DNA from: an uncultured Bacteroidota bacterium
GTDB taxonomy: Bacteria; Bacteroidota; Bacteroidia; Chitinophagales; Chitinophagaceae
DNA length: 14,309 nt
Reading direction: 5' to 3'
Assembly (NCBI GenBank): GCA_903912405.1
Contig: CAIWHF010000042.1
Coordinates: 1-14,309 of the forward strand
In this document: piece after piece, positions 5,864-13,028 of the stretch
Numbering within the stretch: position 1 is the stretch's first letter
How the letters are laid out: every line of letters begins with the position of its first letter
Position numbers and translations under genes: made by a program
The notes under the pieces: model-generated
The model's input: only the letters and a program-made list of their open reading frames with translations
Told to the model about the DNA's origin: nothing
Databases searched by the model: none

Positions 5864-7810
5864 GTGATATTACCACAGTCCATAGAAGAAGTTTTACAAC
5901 GAGCCGATATTGTAGAAATTATCGAGCAGTTTATTCGTTTAAAAAAACGAGGGGCTAATTATGTGGCCAATTGTCCTTTTCATAATGAAAGTACCCCTTC
6001 TTTTTCTGTAAATCCAGCGCGTGGTATTTTCAAATGTTTTGGTTGCGGCAAAGGTGGCAATGCCGTTACTTTTGTGCAAGAGCATGAAAAATTAAGTTTC
6101 CCCGAGGCTATCAAATGGATTGCGAGTTATTATAAAATTGCCTTACAAGAAACCGAGCGTTCGCCAGAGCAGCAAATAGTGCAGCAAGTAGAAGAGAGCA
6201 TTCGTGTTATTAATGAATTTGCTACCACTCATTTTCAAACTAATTTATGGGATACCGAAGATGGTTTGTTAATTGGGCAATCGTATTTTAAAGAACGAGG
6301 TTTTTCGAAAGAGATCATTGAGCAATTCCGCTTAGGTTATAGTATTCAAAACAGTGAGCAAAACGATTTGCTTAAAGCACTTACCTTAAAAGGCTTTAGC
6401 ATTGAATATGCTTTGAAGTCGGGCGTGATCAAACAAAAAGAAGATCGCTTATACGATGCTTATAGAGGTCGGGTTATTTTCCCCATTCAAAACATGACCG
6501 GTAGGGTATTGGGATTTGGTGCGCGTATTTTGGTTAAAAATGATAAAGCGCCTAAGTATATCAATTCGCCCGAAAATGAAATTTATATCAAGAGTAAAGT
6601 GCTTTATGGTTTATATCAATCCAGAACGCATATTGCTAAGTTAGACGAATGTTTTTTAGTAGAAGGTTATACCGATGTGGTTTCCTTACATCAAGGGGGT
6701 GTTAAAAATGTAGTGGCTTCGAGTGGCACGAGCTTAACAGAAGATCAATTACGACTCATCAAACAACTTACGCGCAATCTTACTATTTTGTATGATGGTG
6801 ATGCAGCAGGTGTAAAAGCAGCATTAAGAGGCCTAGACATGGCCTTAGCAGCAGGGTTTAATGTGAAGTTGGTATTGTTTCCCGATAAAGAAGATCCCGA
6901 TAGTTATATCCAAAAATATGGCGCAGTTGTATTCAATGATTATATCCTTAAAAACAAAAAGGATATTATTGAGTTCCGATTAGAGCTAGGTATGGAAGAG
7001 GCTGGGAGAGATCCTATCAAGAAAACAAAATTAGTAAATGAAATTGCGCAAAGCATTTCTTTCATTAATAAAACAAGTGATTTTGTGCTGCATGATTACT
7101 ATGTAAAAGAGGCTGTATCGAAATTGCAAATTGACGAGGCAAGCTTTTTACAATTAATCAATTCCTTTAATCAAAAACGGCAACAAGCTAAAGCTACACC
7201 GGCATATGCGGCGCAGCAAGAACGAATAGAACAAGAACTTGCAGATGTAGATACCAATCCATACGATATCACCGCGCAAGATGCAGAGAGTTTGCAAGAA
7301 CTACAACTAATAAAGGTGCTCTTGATTTATGGAGCTATGCCTAAAGAAGATTTCTTAAATGTAGCCGATTATATTTATTCTAAAATTGAATTTGAAACAT
7401 TAGTAAGTGCTAGTGCTCAAAAAATTTATAAAGCATACTTCGATTATTGTTTGGAAAAAGAACATGTGCCGGAGTTGAGTTTTTTCGTAAACCATGCCGA
7501 TACGAGTATACAAAAAGCAGTAACCGATTTGCTTCAAGATAAACATGAGCTAAGTCCCAATTGGTTTAATACCTATAATATAGAAGTTATACATGGTGCA
7601 GTCAATTATTTGACAGAAGTAGAAAGTGTATTGTCTTATTTTGAGATGAAAAAAGTAAAAGTGATTTTAAAACAAATCACGAAGCTGATGGAAGAAGAAA
7701 AAAATCCGCAAGCCCTCAAATTATTATTGACCACTTACAAAGAACATAAGGCGCTCGAAAAAGAGCTGCTCAAGTTGATGGGTACGGTAATCTTCAAAAC
7801 CAATAATTAA
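5864..7810 (+). CDS. dnaG: DNA primase DnaG
   Basis: The protein has 648 residues, normal for bacterial primase. The N-terminal CHC2 zinc finger has Cys37, His40, Cys58 and Cys61 (NCPFHNESTPSF, FKCFGCGKGG). The RNA polymerase core includes the TOPRIM domain: FLVEGYTD (264-271, Glu267), ILYDGDAAG (308-316) and DPDSYI (344-349) supply the metal-binding acidic residues. The C-terminal part (about 440-648) is the DnaB-interaction domain and is less conserved. It makes RNA primers at replication forks. The start is GTG at 5864: an in-frame TAA lies at 5852-5854 and no other start fits the family N-terminus (ILPQSIEEVLQRADIVEII). It stands alone between two terminators rather than in the rpsU-dnaG-rpoD order of some other bacteria. 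Confidence 0.98.
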   Translation: MILPQSIEEVLQRADIVEIIEQFIRLKKRGANYVANCPFHNESTPSFSVNPARGIFKCFGCGKGGNAVTFVQEHEKLSFPEAIKWIASYYKIALQETERSPEQQIVQQVEESIRVINEFATTHFQTNLWDTEDGLLIGQSYFKERGFSKEIIEQFRLGYSIQNSEQNDLLKALTLKGFSIEYALKSGVIKQKEDRLYDAYRGRVIFPIQNMTGRVLGFGARILVKNDKAPKYINSPENEIYIKSKVLYGLYQSRTHIAKLDECFLVEGYTDVVSLHQGGVKNVVASSGTSLTEDQLRLIKQLTRNLTILYDGDAAGVKAALRGLDMALAAGFNVKLVLFPDKEDPDSYIQKYGAVVFNDYILKNKKDIIEFRLELGMEEAGRDPIKKTKLVNEIAQSISFINKTSDFVLHDYYVKEAVSKLQIDEASFLQLINSFNQKRQQAKATPAYAAQQERIEQELADVDTNPYDITAQDAESLQELQLIKVLLIYGAMPKEDFLNVADYIYSKIEFETLVSASAQKIYKAYFDYCLEKEHVPELSFFVNHADTSIQKAVTDLLQDKHELSPNWFNTYNIEVIHGAVNYLTEVESVLSYFEMKKVKVILKQITKLMEEEKNPQALKLLLTTYKEHKALEKELLKLMGTVIFKTNN

Positions 7811-7821
7811 ATCATAACATA

Positions 7822-7849
7822 AAAAAAACCGCTTTAAAGCGGTTTTTTT
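7822..7849. terminator. Symmetrical bidirectional terminator between dnaG and the PKD protein gene
   Basis: A 28-base perfect palindrome, AAAAAAACCGCTTT and its complement, gives a GC stem flanked by seven A and seven T. It lies 11 bases after the dnaG stop and 10 bases after the stop of the convergent gene, so it can end both transcripts. Confidence 0.93.
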
Positions 7850-7859
7850 ATCGTTACTA

Positions 7860-9944
7860 TTATCGTAGCAAACTTATATTGCCATGATATTTTTCAATGT
7901 TCTTACCATCTACTGTAGCCTCTATAACATATATATATACGCCTACGGGTTGCTGGGTATTATTGAATTTACCATCCCATCCGGCACCATCTAGCTTCTT
8001 GGTTTCAAAAAGTAATTGTCCCCAACGATTATAGATTTGCATGCTGAAATAACTTAGATTTTTCGAGTTGAGTATTCTTGGGAAAAAGAAATCATTGATA
8101 CCATCGCCATTTGGCGTAAAGCTATTAGGCAAATCGATGTAACAAGATTTGTGAATCTCTACACTATCGGCATTAGCGCAACCCAAGGAGTTGGAAACTT
8201 GCAACCAATAAATGCCTGGGTGTTTAATGATTTTGAAATTATCGCTCGTGCTATCATACCAAATACTATTGGTAGGCATTAGGTTTGTGGCTTTGTTGGT
8301 AAGCGCAATAGGTGTGCCATTTTCACAAATGGTAGTATCGGCACCCAAATCTACCAACGGAGTAGGCAATACCGTTACACTTAAGGTAGTATTGATAGAA
8401 GGGCATACGGCATAATCGGCAGTAAGGGTTATCGTAAATACGCCTGAGGTATCATAAGAGTGCTTTACTTGGCTTGTATTATATACTTTTATACCATCGC
8501 CAAAATCCCAAGTTAGTAACGAATAACCTACGCTGGCATTTCCATCTACATTTACAGTGCCGCCTTCGCAAATTAACGTAGTATCTATCGTAGCTGCTCC
8601 GGTAGGCCCTGGTAAAATCACCACCGTTTTTTTGAAACTATCTACACACGGAATATTATCGGTCACGTATTGGATAATGGTATAGGTACCTGGTGTGGCA
8701 TAAGTATGACTTGGTGAATTGGAAGTAGAAAAGGAGCCATCGCCAAAATCATAATTATAAGTGTTGTTAGCACCTATGGCAGTAGTGGTGCAGGTAATAG
8801 CCGTGCCCGTACAAACCGTGTCTTTATCAGTTGTAAATCCAGGTGCAAAAGGGTGGAAGGTATTCACGGTTGTTTTGACCGTATCGGTGCAACCTAGTTT
8901 TTTTACGATAAGGGTTATACTATAATTGCCTTGGTTGAGATACACATGACTTGGATTTTGAACCGTATCACCCGTGCCATCGCCAAAATCCCAAATATAT
9001 TGTTCAGGTGTTTCTCCTAAGTTGGTGGTAGTAAAATTCACTGTATCTTTCAAACAACCTAAGCCCAAGGTTTTCACTACTGAAGTAGTAAGATTAGGAA
9101 CGCGCACATAGCAAGATTTGCTAGTAGTACAAAATTGTCTAAACTGAATGTCATCAATAGCAAAGTCATTTCCGCCTGACGCGGTGTTTTGATTTACGAT
9201 GCAAATGGTAATGCTCGTACTAGTACCGCTATACCACGTAGCATGAAATTGTTGCCATGCACCGGTGGTAGCCGAAAGGTTAAACGCAGCACCTAATAAA
9301 ACGCCATCGATATTGAATTGTAAGATAGCCGGACTGCCTGGATCTACAGAGGTAGCCCAAGCCGAAAAATCGTAAAAGCTATTGGGAATTACCGTAATGG
9401 TTTGGCACCATACACTAGTATTGGCTATAGAAGATCCATTGCACACCATCATTTGTCCGGTGCCCGTTGTATGATCTCCAAAATTTCCAAAATTGGTATG
9501 CACTAAATTTGGATTGGTCGTTACGGCATAGGTATTCGGATTAGACAATAAGCCCCATGTACCGCCAGTTCCTGGTCCGTATGCAGACGTGAAGCCCGTA
9601 TTCCCTGCACTAAAGTCGCCATTCACCACAAAGTTATTGGGCGTAAGTGCCTGAATGGTTAAGGTATATAATTGAGATGCCGAGCCCATAGTAGCACTTG
9701 GGTTGATAATATTCGGATTAGATAAGCCCGTTGTTGGCGACCAAGTGGTATCTGAAGTAGCTAACAAGCCCGTGCTCGTTACACTCGGGTTGAATTGTAC
9801 TTTAGAATTTTTACACGCAATAATCGTATCGGGTAATCCAATGATTGATACGCATTGCGCTTGTGCCGTAATCAGGGTACTGCATAAAATAGCTAATAAT
9901 GATAAAAAACGCTTTGGCATGTTCTTTAGTAAATGTTTGATCAT
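7860..9944 (-). CDS. Secreted PKD-repeat protein with gliding-motility C-terminal (T9SS type B) domain
   Basis: The protein has 694 residues. A signal peptide lies within 1-29 (KRFLSLLAILCSTLITAQA); Met9 is an alternative start. Residues about 105-270 (FVVNGDFSAGNTGF to FAIDDIQF) look like a galactose-binding-type beta-sandwich. Three PKD domains follow, marked by WDFGDG at 318-323, YDFGDG at 398-403 and WDFGDG at 479-484, each ending in a repeated Gly/Tyr-rich strand. An Ig-like segment comes next (about 530-600, LGADTTICENGTP). Residues 605-694 (LPNSFTPNGDGINDFF, YNRWGQLLFET, GWDGKFN, PVGVYIYVIEA) form the CHU_C gliding-motility-associated domain, a type B T9SS signal. It is a cell-surface protein or adhesin of unknown ligand. 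It is convergent with dnaG and appears monocistronic. Confidence 0.92.
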   Translation of the reverse strand: MIKHLLKNMPKRFLSLLAILCSTLITAQAQCVSIIGLPDTIIACKNSKVQFNPSVTSTGLLATSDTTWSPTTGLSNPNIINPSATMGSASQLYTLTIQALTPNNFVVNGDFSAGNTGFTSAYGPGTGGTWGLLSNPNTYAVTTNPNLVHTNFGNFGDHTTGTGQMMVCNGSSIANTSVWCQTITVIPNSFYDFSAWATSVDPGSPAILQFNIDGVLLGAAFNLSATTGAWQQFHATWYSGTSTSITICIVNQNTASGGNDFAIDDIQFRQFCTTSKSCYVRVPNLTTSVVKTLGLGCLKDTVNFTTTNLGETPEQYIWDFGDGTGDTVQNPSHVYLNQGNYSITLIVKKLGCTDTVKTTVNTFHPFAPGFTTDKDTVCTGTAITCTTTAIGANNTYNYDFGDGSFSTSNSPSHTYATPGTYTIIQYVTDNIPCVDSFKKTVVILPGPTGAATIDTTLICEGGTVNVDGNASVGYSLLTWDFGDGIKVYNTSQVKHSYDTSGVFTITLTADYAVCPSINTTLSVTVLPTPLVDLGADTTICENGTPIALTNKATNLMPTNSIWYDSTSDNFKIIKHPGIYWLQVSNSLGCANADSVEIHKSCYIDLPNSFTPNGDGINDFFFPRILNSKNLSYFSMQIYNRWGQLLFETKKLDGAGWDGKFNNTQQPVGVYIYVIEATVDGKNIEKYHGNISLLR

Positions 9945-10018
9945 AAAATTAATCTTTTTTTAGTATTCGGCCCTCTTTTTCTATGCTTTAAAATGTAATT
10001 AGGACCTAAAAATCTACC

Positions 10019-10026
10019 TATCTTTG
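10019..10026 (+). promoter_or_regulatory. Candidate -7 box (TATCTTTG) for ruvX
   Basis: TATCTTTG fits TAnnTTTG exactly and ends 4 bases before the ruvX ATG. By the usual distance the transcript would start at or within a base or two of the ATG, giving a leaderless mRNA. No clear TTG is seen at the expected -33 position. Confidence 0.5.
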
Positions 10027-10030
10027 TGCT

Positions 10031-10444
10031 ATGGGTAGAATTTTAGCCATCGATTTTGGCAAGAAAAGAACGGGCTTGGCCGTAACCGATCCATTACAAA
10101 TAATAGCTTCGGGTTTAGAGACCGTAGATTCGAAAGAATTGATAGGGTATCTAAAAAAATATTTTGCTACTGAAATCGTTGATAAAGTACTCATTGGCTA
10201 TCCGCTCAATTGGGATGATACGCCAACCGATGCCACTCCTTTGGTCGATAAATTTCTTAAGCAATTTCAACATGTATTTCCTAACATGCCCTTTGAGTTG
10301 TGCGACGAACGCTTTACTTCCAAAATGGCCACCGATGCTATGCTACAAATGGGTTTAAAGAAAAAAGCTAGGGCCAACAAAGCCTTAATTGATGAAATAA
10401 GCGCAACGATAATTTTGCAAGAATATCTGCAAAGCAAAAATTGA
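10031..10444 (+). CDS. ruvX: RuvX/YqgF putative Holliday junction resolvase
   Basis: The protein has 137 residues, the standard size. Motifs of the RNase H-like YqgF fold are present: ILAIDFGKKRTGLAVTD (4-20, Asp8), VLIGYPLNWDDTPTD (53-67), FELCDERFTS (88-97, Glu93) and a C-terminal NKALIDEISATIILQEYL (117-134, Asp121). These acidic residues form the predicted metal site. The family acts in DNA recombination and in 16S/23S rRNA 5' maturation, depending on species. The def gene begins 25 bp later on the same strand; a ruvX-def order fits Bacteroidota gene layouts. Confidence 0.95.
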   Translation: MGRILAIDFGKKRTGLAVTDPLQIIASGLETVDSKELIGYLKKYFATEIVDKVLIGYPLNWDDTPTDATPLVDKFLKQFQHVFPNMPFELCDERFTSKMATDAMLQMGLKKKARANKALIDEISATIILQEYLQSKN

Positions 10445-10448
10445 GTTG

Positions 10449-10456
10449 TACCTTTG
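10449..10456 (+). promoter_or_regulatory. Candidate -7 box (TACCTTTG) for def
   Basis: TACCTTTG fits TAnnTTTG exactly, starts 4 bases after the ruvX stop and lies 13 bases before the def ATG. Def could therefore have its own start site with a leader of about 10 bases, besides read-through from ruvX. No clear -33 TTG was found at the usual spacing. Confidence 0.45.
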
Positions 10457-10469
10457 TAAAAATTACATT

Positions 10470-11051
10470 ATGTTTTTGCCAATTGTGGCCTATGGCCAGT
10501 CTATATTAAGAAAAGTAGGAGTTGCTATCGATGCTCAATATCCGCAGTTAAACGAGCTTATTGCAGATATGTGGGAGACCATGTATAAAAGTAATGGTGT
10601 AGGCTTAGCGGCACCTCAAATCAATAAAGCTATTCGTTTGTTTGTGATTGATACCGTGCAAATTGTAGAAGGTTTTGATGAGGTGGATAAAAAAGAATAT
10701 CCGAACGAACGCGGTGTGAAAAAAGTATTTATCAATGCACAAATAATTGAAGAGTCGGGCGAAGAATGGGCGTATAATGAAGGTTGCTTAAGTATTCCTA
10801 AAGTGAGAGAAGATGTGCTGCGCAAAAAAGTAGTTGTGATCAGCTACCAAGATGAAAACTTTGTAGCACATACCGAAACGTTTGAGGGTATTACCGCACG
10901 CGTTATTCAGCACGAGTACGACCATATCGAAGGTAAATTATTTATCGATCATATTACCCCTTTGCAAAAACGCTTATTGAAAAAGAAATTAGAAGATATC
11001 AGCAGCGGCAAAGTGCGTGTAGATTATAGAATGCTATTTCCTAAAAACTAA
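10470..11051 (+). CDS. def: Peptide deformylase
   Basis: The protein has 193 residues from the ATG at 10470; an in-frame TTG at 10446 would add eight residues and would place the candidate promoter inside the gene. All three deformylase motifs are intact: GVGLAAPQ (43-50), EGCLSIP (104-110, metal ligand Cys106) and QHEYDH (147-152, His148, Glu149, His152). An insertion at about 65-85 (VEGFDEVDKKEYPNERG) before motif II is common in Bacteroidota enzymes. It removes the formyl group from the N-terminal methionine of new proteins. Its stop overlaps the convergent minus-strand gene's stop by 4 bp with no terminator between them. Confidence 0.97.
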   Translation: MFLPIVAYGQSILRKVGVAIDAQYPQLNELIADMWETMYKSNGVGLAAPQINKAIRLFVIDTVQIVEGFDEVDKKEYPNERGVKKVFINAQIIEESGEEWAYNEGCLSIPKVREDVLRKKVVVISYQDENFVAHTETFEGITARVIQHEYDHIEGKLFIDHITPLQKRLLKKKLEDISSGKVRVDYRMLFPKN

Positions 11052-11974
11052 GGATAGGATAAAGTACTGGTGCACGATAAGCGCTCCTTTGTTTTTCCTA
11101 AAATATGCCAATAGCCTTTGTACTGCAAGTACGAAGGCTTTATTTTTTTATCGACATTGATCATGTGGACTTGCATGCTTACCTCAAATTGGTAAAACCA
11201 TGTTGCATACGATAAGGAATACACTCTTTTTACAATAGCATCGTCTTCTTTTCTAAACCATGTTTTTAGCGTATTATAAATGAGCTCCTCTTTATAGGCC
11301 GCTTTGGGTTTGATACTGAAAATCCAACAGGCTTCATCGTTCCACCATCCACTGCTGAGGGTAAATTCATATTTATGCAATTCTTCTTTATCGAAAATAG
11401 CTGCTTTGTTGCCAATAAAGGGAATGCCTTTTATGTTGCTTCCGGGGTTGAACAAAAGTTGCTTTAATTGTGCTTTGCTTTTTTCTAAATAAGAGGACTT
11501 GTTATCGTTGATGGGCGTATTTACAGGTAGTTGTGGCTCATTGCAAATCGTATTTTTATTAAAAAATAAATAGTCGAATAGGCTAGCCGTATAAAAACGA
11601 TAGGCACCTTTTGATGTGTAAAAATGAGGATTGGATTTTTGTTCTATAAGCTGCGTAATTCTACAATGGTTTTTATAGAGCTGTTTACTTTTTAGATATA
11701 AGCTATCTGTTATGATACCTGCTGCATCGTAGGCATATAATTGCGTCTGTTGCTCATAGTTGCAAAAGTGAAGCGATCTAAAGGCACTATAAAACGAAGT
11801 GTCTGACTGCATTTTTTTAATAAATGCCGATACATCCCAACCTGCTTCTATGGCGTTGATCACCACGGTATCCATAGTGATAGGCGCTGCAAAAATGGAG
11901 CTGTCTAAGCGTTGTGCAGCACTCTGCGTGAATAGGCAACAAGCAAAAAAGAAGCAGGTAATTTTAGTGTACAT
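11048..11974 (-). CDS. Exported protein of unknown function
   Basis: The protein has 308 residues and I do not recognise its family. A signal peptide is clear (about 1-20, ITCFFFACCLFTQSAA), so it is exported. After it come IDAGW-like and helical segments (VVINAIEAGWDVSAFIKKM, 37-55), then a Tyr-rich middle and a C-terminal half rich in alternating beta strands (ELHKYEFTLSSGWWNDEACW, 198-217; VKRVYSLSYATWFYQFEV, 248-265). This loosely resembles the C-terminal halves of Bacteroidota outer-membrane carboxypeptidase-like proteins (weak inference). No T9SS tag is present. Its start overlaps the end of ispD by 11 bp, so it is co-transcribed, though ispD offers no functional hint. Confidence 0.8.
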   Translation of the reverse strand: MYTKITCFFFACCLFTQSAAQRLDSSIFAAPITMDTVVINAIEAGWDVSAFIKKMQSDTSFYSAFRSLHFCNYEQQTQLYAYDAAGIITDSLYLKSKQLYKNHCRITQLIEQKSNPHFYTSKGAYRFYTASLFDYLFFNKNTICNEPQLPVNTPINDNKSSYLEKSKAQLKQLLFNPGSNIKGIPFIGNKAAIFDKEELHKYEFTLSSGWWNDEACWIFSIKPKAAYKEELIYNTLKTWFRKEDDAIVKRVYSLSYATWFYQFEVSMQVHMINVDKKIKPSYLQYKGYWHILGKTKERLSCTSTLSYP

Positions 11975-12647
11975 GTGCTAGCAGCGCTTCGGCAATGATT
12001 ACATCTTCGGGTGTTGTAATTTTTATATTATAACGCTCACCGGCAATTAAGTGTATGGGCAATTGCATGGCTTCTACCACACTGGCATCGTCGGTAAAGG
12101 CATCTTGATAGTTTTGCTCAAAGGCTTTTTTAATAAGGGTAATCTGAAATGTTTGAGGTGTTTGAATTGCAACGAGCGCTGCACGATCTTCTCGAGTATG
12201 CGTATCGCCTTGTATTCTTCGAATACTATCTACAAGACCTACAGCAGGTATAGCAGAGCCTTTAGTTTCGGCTTGTGCAATGCAAGCGTGTATAAGTTGC
12301 GCGCTTACCAAAGGGCGCACGCCATCATGAATCAGCACAATGCCATTGGTATCCGGTATGGTTTGCAAGCCATTTTTTACACTATCAAAACGGGTATCGC
12401 CACCAATTACCAATTGCACTTGAGCAGCCAATCCTGCTGTCTCCAAAAGAGTCAATAGGTGTTCGCGATGTGATGCTGGATGCACCACTATAATTTTAAT
12501 ATTGGGTTGGGCATTCACAAAAGCCAATATGGTATGGAGGATGATCTCTTTATGATGTAAGGGTAAAAACTGTTTAGGTAGCTCTGTGCCCATGCGGGTA
12601 CCTTTGCCGCCAGCAACAATAAGAGCATATATGGGAAGAGAAGACAT
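11964..12647 (-). CDS. ispD: 2-C-methyl-D-erythritol 4-phosphate cytidylyltransferase
   Basis: The protein has 227 residues, as expected for IspD. The nucleotide-binding loop ALIVAGGKGTRMG (8-20) with PKQF (24-27, Lys25), GGDTRFDSVKNGL (82-94), IHDGVRPLV (106-114), QTPQTF (162-167) and a late GERYNIKITTPED (203-215) are all family marks. It joins CTP and methylerythritol phosphate in the MEP pathway of isoprenoid synthesis. The other MEP genes are not in the window. The start is the ATG at 12647, 45 bp from the divergent DUF6150-type gene. Downstream it overlaps the unknown exported protein's gene. Confidence 0.96.
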   Translation of the reverse strand: MSSLPIYALIVAGGKGTRMGTELPKQFLPLHHKEIILHTILAFVNAQPNIKIIVVHPASHREHLLTLLETAGLAAQVQLVIGGDTRFDSVKNGLQTIPDTNGIVLIHDGVRPLVSAQLIHACIAQAETKGSAIPAVGLVDSIRRIQGDTHTREDRAALVAIQTPQTFQITLIKKAFEQNYQDAFTDDASVVEAMQLPIHLIAGERYNIKITTPEDVIIAEALLAHVH

Positions 12648-12692
12648 AAAAATGTTTTAAATTGTACTACAAAAAAACAACCTTTTATTTAT

Positions 12693-13028
12693 ATGACGCG
12701 CTTTTTCTTATTTTTTTCTCTCGTTCTCAGCAGCTCCTTAGTGCAGGCTCAAAAAATCTATAGTTGCAACCAAGCTTATGAGGCCGATATAAAAGTGTTC
12801 GTGGTCAATCAGAAATACCAAGCCGATTTGTGCGTTTATAGGGCGGCTCAAAAATACGAGGCGCAAGACAATAAAGGGCTTTGGTTTTTTACGGAACAAA
12901 AATACGAGGCCGATAAAAAAATCTTTTTCGTAAATCAGCAATATGAAGCTAAGTTGCTGATCTATTTTGTGAAAAATAAATACGAGGCAGGTTGGCAGAA
13001 AAAAGAAAAGCAGTATATGCTTTACTAA
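12693..13028 (+). CDS. Secreted DUF6150-type short repeat protein
   Basis: The protein has 111 residues. After a signal peptide (1-20, FFLFFSLVLSSSLVQAQ) the mature part is six tandem units of about 13 residues with the core (N/E)QxYEAD followed by a beta strand: NQAYEAD, NQKYQAD, AQKYEAQ, EQKYEAD, NQQYEAK and KNKYEAG. The central NKGLWFF break and a closing GW are typical of the DUF6150 family as I recall it. Function is unknown; the regular pattern suggests a small beta-sheet or solenoid. The stop abuts the stop of the convergent transporter gene with no gap and no terminator. Confidence 0.82.
   Translation: MTRFFLFFSLVLSSSLVQAQKIYSCNQAYEADIKVFVVNQKYQADLCVYRAAQKYEAQDNKGLWFFTEQKYEADKKIFFVNQQYEAKLLIYFVKNKYEAGWQKKEKQYMLY
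12766..12996 (+). repeat. Diverged tandem repeats of about 39 bp in the DUF6150-type gene
   Basis: Six units with the core codons AA-YEA (for example aaatacgaggc at several places) recur about every 39 bases, with one longer unit. Each encodes about 13 residues. The DNA copies have drifted, so the repeat is kept by protein selection rather than by recent duplication (inference). Confidence 0.7.

Noticed and set aside
8640..9060. PKD repeats considered as a DNA tandem repeat or recombination site
   Set aside because: The WDFGDG cores recur at the protein level, but the DNA is too diverged to be called a tandem repeat.
9703..9963. An 86-residue plus-strand frame opposite the PKD protein's signal peptide region
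   Set aside because: It is antisense to a well-supported gene, with no motif or start signal.
10446..10469. TTG start for def at 10446
   Set aside because: It would put the TACCTTTG box inside the gene and add eight residues; ATG at 10470 gives the typical deformylase N-terminus (FLPIVAYGQSILRK).
12051..12458. A 135-residue open frame on the plus strand opposite ispD
   Set aside because: It lies wholly antisense to a clear ispD gene, has no family motif and has a composition typical of a shadow frame.
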